DNA of 8,796 nucleotides, taken from the NCBI GenBank assembly GCA_002455605.1, contig DKLE01000149.1, positions 1 to 8,796 of the forward strand. Direction: 5' to 3'. Both the position numbers and the translations under genes were made by a program. This DNA is from Firmicutes bacterium UBA6648. Its GTDB lineage: Bacteria; Bacillota; Clostridia; Peptostreptococcales; Anaerovoracaceae. Below the pieces are notes generated by a model. The model was given only the letters and a program-made list of their open reading frames with translations, had not been told where the DNA came from and did no database searches. Of the stretch, positions 1 to 6,282 are shown one piece after another (positions within the stretch are counted from its first letter, which is position 1; every line of letters starts with the position of its first letter).

Positions 1-43
1 AAAGGAGATTGCGGAGATGATCCAAAGTGGGAGAATCGGCTAG
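1..43 (+). CDS. 3' end of an unidentified upstream gene (partial)
   Basis: The frame starting at base 2 reads KEIAEMIQSGRIG and stops at TAG (41-43). The charged and amphipathic composition looks like a real protein C-terminus, and the stop lies 39 bases before the hemL start, which suits a gene in the same operon as hemL. A haem or B12 gene would be expected here, but these 13 residues match no family ending I recognise, so I assign no function. Frame 1 is also open to a TAG at 49-51, so even the reading frame is not certain. Confidence 0.4.
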   Translation, partial: KEIAEMIQSGRIG

Positions 44-69
44 AACTTTAGTGATCATTTTGAACTTAC

Positions 70-74
70 GGAGG
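70..74 (+). promoter_or_regulatory. Ribosome binding site that decides the hemL start
   Basis: GGAGG lies 8 bases upstream of the ATG at 83 and only 2 bases upstream of the ATG at 77. The second ATG is therefore the likelier initiation codon. Confidence 0.75.
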
Positions 75-82
75 AAATGAAA

Positions 83-1375
83 ATGAACGGCAACACAGAT
101 AAATCGCAGAGCTTATTTGAAGAAGCAAAAAAATATATACCCGGTGGAGTAAACAGTCCGGCCAGAGCTTTTCAGGCAGTAGGCACGACACCCAGATTTA
201 TAGAGAAAGCAGATGCACAGTTTATTTATGATGTAGATGGAAACAGATATATCGATTATATCGGTTCGTGGGGACCGATGATTCTTGGAAACAATAATCC
301 TGAAGTTTTAAAAGCTGTTCAGGATACCATAATGAACGGGCTGAGTTTCGGTGCGGCAACAGAAAGAGAAATTACCATGGCAAAGCTGGCCTGTGAAATG
401 GTTCCGTGCTTTGAAATGGTTCGTATGGTTAATTCGGGCACAGAGGCCACTATGTCTGCTCTTCGTGCGGCAAGAGGCTATACGGGAAGAAGCAAGATCC
501 TTAAGTTTGAAGGCTGTTATCACGGGCACAGTGACGGACTTTTGGTAAAAGCAGGTTCCGCCCTTATTGCAGAAGGCGGTTCGCCGGACAGTGCAGGGGT
601 TACAGCTAATTGCGCAAAAGATACCCTTACTGCAACCTACAATGATATGGACAGTGTGGAATCACTTTTTGAACAGTATAAAGGAGATATTGCTGCTGTT
701 ATCATTGAACCTGTGGCTGCTAACATGGGCGTGGTGCTGCCGAAAGAAGGATTTCTAAAACAGCTTCGTGAAATCTGTGATATCAATAAAACTGTTCTTA
801 TTTTTGATGAGGTGATAACCGGATTCCGTTTGGCATCAGGAGGTGCACAGCAGCTATTTGGCATTAAGCCGGATATGGCTACTTTTGGAAAAATTATCGG
901 CGGCGGAATGCCTGTAGGGGCTTACGGCGGCAAGCGTGAGATTATGGAATGTGTTGCTCCGGTAGGTAAGGTTTACCAAGCAGGGACCTTGAGCGGTAAT
1001 CCGGTAGCCATGGCCGCCGGAATTGCACAGCTGACTTATTTAAAGAACAATCCAACGGTTTATGAGCATATAAACGCTTTAGGAGAAATGTTATATGGAG
1101 GTCTTGCAGAGATCGTTAAAAATGCTGAGGCCGATTGCCATGTAAATTATATAGGTTCCATAGGGACTTTATTCTTTACAGGAAAAGCCGTAAGCGATTA
1201 TACGTCTGCTAAGAAGTCTGATTTAAAAAAATATGCTGATTATTTTCAGCACATGATGAACAGCGGCAATTATTTTGCACCGGCCCAGTTTGAAGCGATG
1301 TTCATTTCCCATGCACATACAGAATCCGACATTAAAAAGACCTTGGATGATGCTGCAAGATTTTTTGGTGTATAA
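83..1375 (+). CDS. hemL: Glutamate-1-semialdehyde 2,1-aminomutase
   Basis: This is a cytoplasmic PLP enzyme that converts glutamate-1-semialdehyde to 5-aminolevulinate, the second step of the C5 route to all tetrapyrroles. The 430-residue length is normal for the family. The N-terminus carries the IPGGVNSPAR motif typical of HemL. SGTEA (about residues 118-122) and the GCYHGHSDGLL segment (about 144-154) belong to the cofactor and substrate site. DEVITGFR (about 242-249) holds the Asp that contacts the PLP pyridine nitrogen, and TFGKIIGGG places the Schiff-base Lys at about 270. GTLSGNP follows. I chose the ATG at 83 over the in-frame ATG at 77 because GGAGG (70-74) is 8 bases from the former and only 2 from the latter. 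The gene ends at its own terminator, so it is separate from the B12-controlled operon downstream, whose hemA product makes its substrate. Identification is secure; only the start is debatable. Confidence 0.97.
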   Translation: MNGNTDKSQSLFEEAKKYIPGGVNSPARAFQAVGTTPRFIEKADAQFIYDVDGNRYIDYIGSWGPMILGNNNPEVLKAVQDTIMNGLSFGAATEREITMAKLACEMVPCFEMVRMVNSGTEATMSALRAARGYTGRSKILKFEGCYHGHSDGLLVKAGSALIAEGGSPDSAGVTANCAKDTLTATYNDMDSVESLFEQYKGDIAAVIIEPVAANMGVVLPKEGFLKQLREICDINKTVLIFDEVITGFRLASGGAQQLFGIKPDMATFGKIIGGGMPVGAYGGKREIMECVAPVGKVYQAGTLSGNPVAMAAGIAQLTYLKNNPTVYEHINALGEMLYGGLAEIVKNAEADCHVNYIGSIGTLFFTGKAVSDYTSAKKSDLKKYADYFQHMMNSGNYFAPAQFEAMFISHAHTESDIKKTLDDAARFFGV

Positions 1376-1428
1376 AATGAAATGCTGTAATTTGTCTGGA
1401 TCAATGGAATAACTGGATAGAATGTATT

Positions 1429-1454
1429 TAGGGGGTTGTATGACCCCCTATTTT
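1429..1454 (+). terminator. Intrinsic terminator after hemL
   Basis: An 8-bp perfect stem, TAGGGGGT (1429-1436) with ACCCCCTA (1443-1450), closes a 6-base loop and is followed by TTTT (1451-1454). The G:C-rich stem with a T run 53 bases after the hemL stop is a standard rho-independent terminator. I see nothing in the stretch 1376-1428 between the stop codon and the stem. Confidence 0.85.
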
Positions 1455-1456
1455 AG

Positions 1457-1465
1457 TGTTACAAT
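1457..1465 (+). promoter_or_regulatory. Candidate extended -10 promoter for the cobalamin operon
   Basis: TGTTACAAT fits an extended -10 (TG, one base, then TACAAT against the TATAAT consensus). The only -35 candidate is TTGTAT (1436-1441) at an 18-base spacing. It matches just the TTG and lies in the stem-loop of the hemL terminator. Transcription would begin near 1471-1474, about 10 bases before the first riboswitch helix, which is the right place. This is a by-eye consensus match and is only moderately supported. Confidence 0.45.
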
Positions 1466-1482
1466 ATATGTCGACAATTGAA

Positions 1483-1650
1483 ATACTATGGGTGCCCGGG
1501 GATTCCTACCGGGAGAATAGGGAAGTTGGGTTAGAAGCCCACGCGGTCACGCCGCTGTAATGGAAGAGCTGTACTTTATATGCCACTGTGTAAAAATGGG
1601 AAGGGAGAGTGCAGCAGTGAAACCAGAGCCAGAAGACCTGCCTAAAGTAT
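1483..1650 (+). ncRNA. Cobalamin riboswitch aptamer
   Basis: This is a cis-acting RNA that binds a cobalamin cofactor and lowers expression of the genes below it. Visible family landmarks, in order, are: AATAGGGAAG (1516-1525) with the downstream TTAGAAGCCC segment; a GCGG/CCGC helix (1543-1546 with 1552-1555) followed by the CTGTAA element; GCCACTG (1582-1588) followed by GGGAAGG (1598-1604); and the B12 box core AGCCAGAAGACCTGCC (1628-1643). The closing helix P1 can form from ATACT (1483-1487) and AGTAT (1646-1650). A CCCGG/CCGGG stem (1495-1499 with 1509-1513) fits the variable 5' arm. It precedes a cobalt transporter and B12 biosynthesis genes, a classic position. The family is clear, but I cannot assign the subclass (adenosyl- or aquo-cobalamin) by eye. 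Confidence 0.95.
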
Positions 1651-1655
1651 CGGAG

Positions 1656-1681
1656 TCTGTTTAGTTAAAAGCTATAGCAGA
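1656..1681 (+). promoter_or_regulatory. Hairpin next to the aptamer, candidate anti-antiterminator
   Basis: TCTGTTTAG (1656-1664) can pair with CTA-AGCAGA (1672-1681, T1675 bulged, one G-U pair) around a 7-base loop, five bases beyond the P1 helix. The 3' arm contains CAGA, which is also part of a proposed longer-range pairing with the terminator. This hairpin could therefore be the ligand-bound form that blocks antitermination. The pairing is seen directly; the role is inferred. Confidence 0.5.
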
Positions 1682-1760
1682 AGTTACACTTTTTTTACGG
1701 ACGATGAATGAGTGTAATAAGTGGGGCTTATTGTCAGCTCCCGTATTACGCTGTTCTGCT
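1676..1760 (+). promoter_or_regulatory. Candidate long-range antiterminator of the B12 leader
   Basis: AGCAGAA (1676-1682) is perfectly complementary to TTCTGCT (1754-1760), which overlaps half of the 5' arm of the terminator stem. The interval between the two arms folds into two further hairpins. One is TTACACT (1684-1690) with AGTGTAA (1711-1717). The other is GGGGCT (1723-1728) with AGCTCC (1736-1741, one G-U). Together they would bring the distant arms close. In the cobalamin-free state this fold would prevent the terminator from forming. The complementarities are visible; the switching model is inference. Confidence 0.5.
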
Positions 1761-1781
1761 TTCCAGAATGGCGATTTTTTT
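1749..1781 (+). terminator. Riboswitch-controlled intrinsic terminator before cbiM
   Basis: A 10-bp stem (1749-1758 with 1764-1773, two G-U pairs, loop CTTTC) is followed by A and seven T residues (1775-1781). It ends immediately before the AGGAGG of cbiM. A strong terminator downstream of a cobalamin aptamer indicates control by transcription attenuation rather than only by hiding the ribosome binding site. Confidence 0.85.
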
Positions 1782-1794
1782 AGGAGGAATAAAA

Positions 1795-2559
1795 ATGAAT
1801 AAGACTAGAAAAGAACAGGCATTGTTTGTTTTGAGTATGGTAGCAGCAATCGTTTTCGCTGTTCCAACTTTCTCCAGCGCAATGCATATCATGGAAGGAT
1901 ATCTTCCTTTAAACTATTGTGTGATCTGGGGTGTAATCTGTTTACCTTTCGTGGTAGCAGGATTTATATCCATAAAGAAAACAATTGCAAACGACAGAAA
2001 ATTATTGCTGATATTGGTTATGGTGGCAGCGTATGCCTTTGTTTTATCCGCACTAAAGATTCCGTCAGTAACTGGCAGCAGTTCACATCCTACAGGAACC
2101 GGACTGGGAGCAATTTTATTCGGGCCGTCAGCTATGTGTATAGTTGGACTTATCGTATTACTTTTCCAGGCCCTTTTACTTGCACATGGTGGTCTTACTA
2201 CTCTTGGTGCAAATACATTCTCAATGGCTATAGCAGGGCCATTTGTTTCCTATGCAATTTATAAGCTTTGCACTAAAATGAATGTTTCCAAATCAGTAGC
2301 AGTCTTTTTAGCAGCCTGCCTTGGAGATTTGTTTACTTATTGTGTAACGGCAGTACAGCTGGCGTTGGCACACCCATCACAGGTAGGAGGCTTTACTGCT
2401 TCTCTTGTTGAATTTTTAGGAATATTTGCTATTACACAAATTCCTCTTGCAATTATTGAAGGTCTTATTGCCGTAGTTGTAATGAAGGGGCTTGAAAGTT
2501 TTGCACAGCCTGAGTTAGAGTCATTGGGTTATTATAAGACTCTTCAGGCAGTACGTTAG
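1795..2559 (+). CDS. cbiM: Energy-coupling factor cobalt transporter, substrate-binding subunit CbiM
   Basis: This membrane S-component captures Co2+ for the CbiMNQO importer; 254 residues. Residues 1-29 look like a cleavable signal sequence (KTRK, then a hydrophobic run, then SSA). Cleavage after Ala29 would expose the conserved N-terminus MHIMEGYLP, in which the N-terminal Met and His ligate the metal in CbiM/NikM proteins. A further conserved His is in SSSHPTGTG (His98 of the precursor, about 69 of the mature form). The rest is a series of hydrophobic helices. I chose the ATG at 1795 because AGGAGG (1782-1787) sits 7 bases upstream. The in-frame ATG at 1708 has no ribosome binding site and would put coding sequence across the terminator hairpin. 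cbiN follows after 11 bases. NikM-type nickel specificity cannot be fully excluded from sequence, but the B12 riboswitch and cbiK/cbiL neighbours argue strongly for cobalt. Confidence 0.96.
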   Translation: MNKTRKEQALFVLSMVAAIVFAVPTFSSAMHIMEGYLPLNYCVIWGVICLPFVVAGFISIKKTIANDRKLLLILVMVAAYAFVLSALKIPSVTGSSSHPTGTGLGAILFGPSAMCIVGLIVLLFQALLLAHGGLTTLGANTFSMAIAGPFVSYAIYKLCTKMNVSKSVAVFLAACLGDLFTYCVTAVQLALAHPSQVGGFTASLVEFLGIFAITQIPLAIIEGLIAVVVMKGLESFAQPELESLGYYKTLQAVR

Positions 2560-2570
2560 GAGGTAGTAAT

Positions 2571-2867
2571 ATGACTAAAAATGCTAAAATTGTAATTCTA
2601 TGTTTAATCGCATCTGCTTTGATTGCAATCATTCCGCTGGCAACTATTCACGATTCCGAATTCGGGGGTGCTGACGGAAAAGCAGAAGACGCTATTTCAA
2701 CAATAAATCCTGGTTATGAAGCCTGGGCTTCCCCACTATTGGAACCACCAGGAGGAGAAACAGAATCCTTACTTTTCTGCCTGCAGGCAGCTGCCGGCTC
2801 CGGAGTATTTTTCTTTGGATTAGGATATTTGGCGGCAAGAAAGAAATATCAAAAATCCAATAAATAA
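2571..2867 (+). CDS. cbiN: Cobalt transport protein CbiN
   Basis: This small accessory subunit of the CbiMNQO cobalt importer works with CbiM to load metal; 98 residues. It has a membrane segment near each end (about 6-24 and 67-88) and an extracytoplasmic loop between them. The loop has the family pattern FGGADGKAEDAI, then GYEAWASPLLEPPGGETESLLF, here split at about residues 31-42 and 49-69. The ribosome binding site GGAGG overlaps the cbiM stop codon (2557-2563), so translation of the two is probably coupled. This suits subunits that act as a pair. CbiN is characteristic of cobalt systems, whereas nickel systems more often use NikN or NikL, which supports the metal assignment for the whole transporter. 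Confidence 0.95.
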   Translation: MTKNAKIVILCLIASALIAIIPLATIHDSEFGGADGKAEDAISTINPGYEAWASPLLEPPGGETESLLFCLQAAAGSGVFFFGLGYLAARKKYQKSNK

Positions 2868-2873
2868 GTTCTA

Positions 2874-2896
2874 ATTGCGACATCCGTAATCGCAAT
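2874..2896 (+). other. Hairpin in the cbiN-cbiQ intergenic gap
   Basis: ATTGCGA (2874-2880) and TCGCAAT (2890-2896) form a perfect 7-bp stem with a 9-base loop, 6 bases after the cbiN stop. There is no immediate T run, so it is not a convincing terminator. It could be an mRNA 3'-end stabiliser or processing element that sets the ratio of CbiMN to CbiQO. The rest of the 172-base gap has only a 5-bp CTGCT/AGCAG stem-loop (2959-2972) and no gene that I can support. Confidence 0.45.
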
Positions 2897-3039
2897 AACT
2901 GTTTTCAAAATATAGATAATGGATTTGGCTGGAGATAATCCCTTAAGACAGTGGCAACCTGCTTAACAGCAGAAGAAAAAGACAGTCATCCGTCTGTATT
3001 TTGTTCAACAAAAGAAAAAGCTTAAAGCCGGAGGTAATA

Positions 3040-3822
3040 ATGATTTTGATTGACAAGCTGGCATATTCGTCGGCGATAAGGCATAAAAGCCCTTTTTTAA
3101 AAAGTGCTTTTTCAGTAGGGACGTTGTTAATCTGCGTATCTGCCCGATCTTTTGTCATATCACTAGTGGTTTTAGTTATGATGGGATGTGTGACTATTTT
3201 TTTTAGTCGCACATCTCCTTCTCATTATATAAAGCTTATGATAGCGCCCTTTGCTTTTTTGGCATTAGGGACCGTGGCCATCGCCGTAAATTTAACGGAT
3301 ACACCGATGGATTTATTGAATCTGCCTATAGGAAGTAAATATATAGCTGTAAGCTGGTTTTCCATGCTTTATGCCCTGAGATTGATAATAGTATCTCTGG
3401 CATCAGTTTCATGCCTGTATTTTCTTATATTGACAACGCCCATGATGGATTTGTTTTATGTAATGAAAAAGCTCCGTTGTCCCAGTTTGATCATAGAAAT
3501 AATGATGCTGACATACCGATATATTTTTGTACTGTTTGAAATGGCTTCATCCATTATGACTGCACAAAATTGCAGGCTTGGGAATATCAGTGCTAAATCG
3601 GCTATTAATGGTATGGGCAATATGCTGTCGGTCATTTTAATTCGGGCTATGCAGAAAGCCAATGCACTTTTCGATGCAATGGAATCCAGATGTTATGATG
3701 GACAGATAAGAGTTTTGTATGAAAACCAGACTGCAACTATACAAGAAAGATTACAGGTGGGCTTTTCCCTGGTTATTCTGGCAGGCTTGGCTATATGGTG
3801 CAGATTTAACGGTGGAATATAG
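3040..3822 (+). CDS. cbiQ: Energy-coupling factor cobalt transporter, transmembrane subunit CbiQ
   Basis: This is the T-component (EcfT family) that couples ATP hydrolysis by CbiO to movement of CbiM; 260 residues. Hydrophobic segments are at about residues 22-55, 66-84, 106-133 and 239-255, and a long amphipathic cytoplasmic region lies between. That region holds the two coupling-helix motifs that dock on the ATPase: AQNCRLG (about 175-181) and AMESRCYDG (about 213-221), the CbiQ form of the A-R-G signature. I chose the ATG at 3040 because GGAGG (3030-3034) lies 5 bases before it; the upstream in-frame TTG at 3001 has no such site. cbiO begins 8 bases after the stop. The gene is complete and of ordinary length. 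Confidence 0.95.
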   Translation: MILIDKLAYSSAIRHKSPFLKSAFSVGTLLICVSARSFVISLVVLVMMGCVTIFFSRTSPSHYIKLMIAPFAFLALGTVAIAVNLTDTPMDLLNLPIGSKYIAVSWFSMLYALRLIIVSLASVSCLYFLILTTPMMDLFYVMKKLRCPSLIIEIMMLTYRYIFVLFEMASSIMTAQNCRLGNISAKSAINGMGNMLSVILIRAMQKANALFDAMESRCYDGQIRVLYENQTATIQERLQVGFSLVILAGLAIWCRFNGGI

Positions 3823-3830
3823 AGGAACGT

Positions 3831-4682
3831 ATGAAGGAATTGAATAATAATATTGTACTAACAGCAGAAGACTTATATTATGTATATGCAGATGGTACAA
3901 AAGCCTTAAATGGTGTAAATTTAGAGGTGAAAAAAGGGGAGAAGCTGGCAGTGATGGGGCCCAATGGATCGGGCAAATCCACGTTTTTTTTGCACCTCAA
4001 TGGAGTTTTAAAACCAAAGAGCGGAAAAATCAGTATTAACCAACAGAATATTGATTATTCGAGAAAAGGTCTGCTTCAGGTCAGAAAACAGGTGGGAATC
4101 GTATTTCAGGATCCCGACAATCAGCTGTTCTCCGCTAATGTTATGCAGGAGATATCCTTTGGGGTCCTTAATTTAGGATTTTCACAGGAGGAAGCAAGAA
4201 ATAAGGTTGATAAGATTATCGAAGAACTGAATATTACGGAATTTAAAGATAAGCCTACTCATTTTCTAAGCGGAGGACAGAAAAAAAGAGTAGCCATAGC
4301 GGATATTCTTGTTATGGAACCGGATGTAGTGATTCTGGACGAGCCTGCTTCAGCACTTGACCCTAAGCATGCAAGGATGATAGACAGTATAGTGGACGAT
4401 TTAAGTTCCAGAGGAATAACCGTCATATTGTCTACTCACGATGTAGAGAGAGCTTTAATATGGGCAGACAGAGTGGTTTTATTTAACGAGGGCAGAATAA
4501 TAAGCCAGGGAACTCCGGAAGAAATATTCAGAAAAGATGATTTATTGGAAATCACAAACTTAGAAAAACCTACTGTTCTGCGTATTTTTGAAAATTTGCA
4601 GAAAGCAGGGGTGCTTGAAAAGAATCTGCCCATACCAAAGACGGCAGAAGAATTAGAAATACTTATAGCGAAGAAAGGTTAG
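3831..4682 (+). CDS. cbiO: Energy-coupling factor cobalt transporter, ATP-binding subunit CbiO
   Basis: This cytoplasmic ABC ATPase powers cobalt import with CbiQ and CbiM; 283 residues. The nucleotide-binding elements are complete: Walker A GPNGSGKST (43-51), Q-loop VFQDPDNQLF with Gln93, signature LSGGQ (146-150), Walker B VVILDEP (166-172), D-loop SALD (174-177) and the switch His203. The FQDPDNQLF form of the Q-loop is typical of ECF-transporter ATPases. Only one ATPase is encoded, so it would act as a homodimer, as in other CbiMNQO systems. It starts 8 bases after cbiQ with a GAGG (3822-3825) overlapping the cbiQ stop. The next gene, cbiK, starts 5 bases after its stop, a spacing that implies one transcript. 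Confidence 0.97.
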   Translation: MKELNNNIVLTAEDLYYVYADGTKALNGVNLEVKKGEKLAVMGPNGSGKSTFFLHLNGVLKPKSGKISINQQNIDYSRKGLLQVRKQVGIVFQDPDNQLFSANVMQEISFGVLNLGFSQEEARNKVDKIIEELNITEFKDKPTHFLSGGQKKRVAIADILVMEPDVVILDEPASALDPKHARMIDSIVDDLSSRGITVILSTHDVERALIWADRVVLFNEGRIISQGTPEEIFRKDDLLEITNLEKPTVLRIFENLQKAGVLEKNLPIPKTAEELEILIAKKG

Positions 4683-4687
4683 ATTGT

Positions 4688-5485
4688 ATGAAGAAAGCAC
4701 TATTAGTAGTAAGTTTCGGCACAAGCCATAAAGAGACTAGAGATAAGACAATTGGCGCAATTGAACAGTTTTTAAGTAATGCATATCCGGATAGAGAGCT
4801 CAGAAGAGCTTTTACAAGCGGTATGATCATGAAAGTGCTTAAGAAGCGTGATAATATTCACATAGATAACGTAAGTGAAGCCATGGAAAAACTAGTGGAA
4901 GAGGGCTTTCAGGACGTGATTGTACAGCCTACTCATATTATCAACGGTGAAGAATATGATAAAATGGCAGAGCAGATTGAACCCTTTGTGACAAGCTTTG
5001 ATAATATTTGTGTGGGGAAAGCACTTTTAACTTCTTCCGAAGACTACGAAGAGGTCTGTAAGGCTATTATGGAGGAAGTTCCGGAACTGGATACGACGAA
5101 AAACAAATCAGCTAAAGGAGAAACCGCATTGGTTTTGATGGGACACGGAACCGGCCATTTTGCCGATTCTGCTTACACTGCCTTGGATTACCGATTTAAA
5201 GCCTTAGGGTATGAAAACGTATTTGTGGGGACAGTGGAAGGGTATCCGGAATTGGATTTAATAGTGGAGAAAGTGAAAGAATACGCACCTAAGAGAGTGG
5301 TATTGATGCCTTTTATGGTGGTTGCCGGAGATCACGCGGTCAATGATATGGCGGGAGAAGAAGAAGACTCTTGGAAGAACACCTTTCAAAACAGCGGATT
5401 TGAAGTATCCTGCATTTTGAGAGGGATTGGAGAATTTCAGGGAATTCAGCAGATATATTTGAAACATACTGTGGATTGTCAATAG
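4688..5485 (+). CDS. cbiK: Sirohydrochlorin cobaltochelatase
   Basis: This anaerobic-pathway chelatase inserts Co2+ into sirohydrochlorin (factor II) to give cobalt-factor II; 265 residues. The N-terminus (KKALLVVSFGTS) and PTHIINGEEYDKM (81-93) are CbiK hallmarks. The predicted metal and catalytic residues are His153 in MGHGT, Glu184 in VEGYP and His216 in AGDHA. These correspond in order and spacing to His145, Glu175 and His207 of the Salmonella enzyme as I recall them. There is no signal peptide, so it should be cytoplasmic, unlike the exported CbiK of some sulfate reducers. It lies 5 bases after cbiO, directly behind the cobalt importer. AAAGG (4674-4678) is a modest ribosome binding site 9 bases upstream of the start. 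Confidence 0.95.
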   Translation: MKKALLVVSFGTSHKETRDKTIGAIEQFLSNAYPDRELRRAFTSGMIMKVLKKRDNIHIDNVSEAMEKLVEEGFQDVIVQPTHIINGEEYDKMAEQIEPFVTSFDNICVGKALLTSSEDYEEVCKAIMEEVPELDTTKNKSAKGETALVLMGHGTGHFADSAYTALDYRFKALGYENVFVGTVEGYPELDLIVEKVKEYAPKRVVLMPFMVVAGDHAVNDMAGEEEDSWKNTFQNSGFEVSCILRGIGEFQGIQQIYLKHTVDCQ

Positions 5486-5547
5486 GCGATAAATGTTGGG
5501 AAATGGTAAATAACAGCGAATTTTAGGCAAGAATGCGGAGGATATAA

Positions 5548-6240
5548 ATGGCAAGATTATATGGTTTAGGTGTAGGCCCTGGGGATCCGGAGCTGATGAC
5601 CTTAAAAGCAGTGAGGATAATAGAAGAAAGTGACATTATAGCTGTTCCTAAGTCAGGACAAAGTGTGAACGTAGCATATACAATAGCCAAGGGTGCTATT
5701 CCTGGTTTGGATGAAAAAACTATTGTGGAATTGGATATGCCCATGACTCGTGATAAAGAAAAGCTTGCGGCAAGTCATGATGCAGCAGCGGATCAGGTTA
5801 AAAATTGGCTTGATGAGGGAAAAAATGTTGCTTTTTTAACATTGGGCGATCCAACTATTTATTCCACCTACGCTTATGTTCACAACCGCGTTCGTGATGC
5901 CGGTTATGAAACGGAAATCGTTCCCGGCATTCCTTCGTTTTGCGCTGTCTCAGCAAAATTAAATGACAGCTTGACGGAAGCAGAAGAAGCCTTGCATATC
6001 ATCCCCGCTTCTTATGAAGGAGCAGAGGAAGCCTTGCATATGGAAGGTACAAAAGTGCTGATGAAAAGCGGGAAATCCATAGGGAAGCTAAAAGAATATA
6101 TTAATTCCATGGATAATCCCCCTACTGTTAAAATGGTAGAACGCTGCGGAATGGATGGAGAAAGAGTATTTTATAATCTTGATGAGATTGACGAAAATGC
6201 CAGTTATTTTTCAGTAATTATTGTAAGAGATAAAAAATAA
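5548..6240 (+). CDS. cbiL: Cobalt-factor II C20-methyltransferase
   Basis: This is an S-adenosylmethionine-dependent enzyme that methylates C20 of cobalt-factor II, following cobalt insertion by CbiK; 230 residues, usual for CbiL. It belongs to the class III tetrapyrrole methylase fold. Visible motifs are the N-terminal GVGPGDP (8-14), LGDPTIYSTY (99-108), which is specific to CbiL/CobI-type enzymes, and PGIPSFCA (126-133). GGAGG (5537-5541) lies 6 bases before the ATG. A 62-base spacer separates it from cbiK, and I see no terminator there. The aerobic homologue CobI acts on precorrin-2 instead; the neighbouring cbiK makes the anaerobic form far more likely. Confidence 0.94.
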   Translation: MARLYGLGVGPGDPELMTLKAVRIIEESDIIAVPKSGQSVNVAYTIAKGAIPGLDEKTIVELDMPMTRDKEKLAASHDAAADQVKNWLDEGKNVAFLTLGDPTIYSTYAYVHNRVRDAGYETEIVPGIPSFCAVSAKLNDSLTEAEEALHIIPASYEGAEEALHMEGTKVLMKSGKSIGKLKEYINSMDNPPTVKMVERCGMDGERVFYNLDEIDENASYFSVIIVRDKK

Positions 6241-6282
6241 CGGTAATGATAATAGTAGATAAGTTTCGAAAGGCGAATTGTA

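Noticed and set aside
1708..1794. Upstream in-frame ATG extension of cbiM
   Set aside because: It has no ribosome binding site, its sequence crosses the riboswitch terminator hairpin, and the extension would precede the signal peptide. The ATG at 1795 has a well-placed AGGAGG.
2874..2896. Intrinsic terminator after cbiN
   Set aside because: The 7-bp stem is not followed by a T run (the next bases are AACTG), and cbiQO belong to the same transporter, so transcription is expected to continue.
2919..2966. 15-codon open frame in the cbiN-cbiQ gap
   Set aside because: It is very short, with no ribosome binding site before its ATG and no recognisable content.
3001..3039. TTG-initiated N-terminal extension of cbiQ
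   Set aside because: The ATG at 3040 has GGAGG 5 bases upstream; the TTG has no such site, and the extension is Lys-rich and unlike CbiQ.
2868..3039. Second metal or cofactor riboswitch in the cbiN-cbiQ gap
   Set aside because: I looked for cobalamin-, SAM- and NiCo-type landmarks and saw no convincing conserved core.
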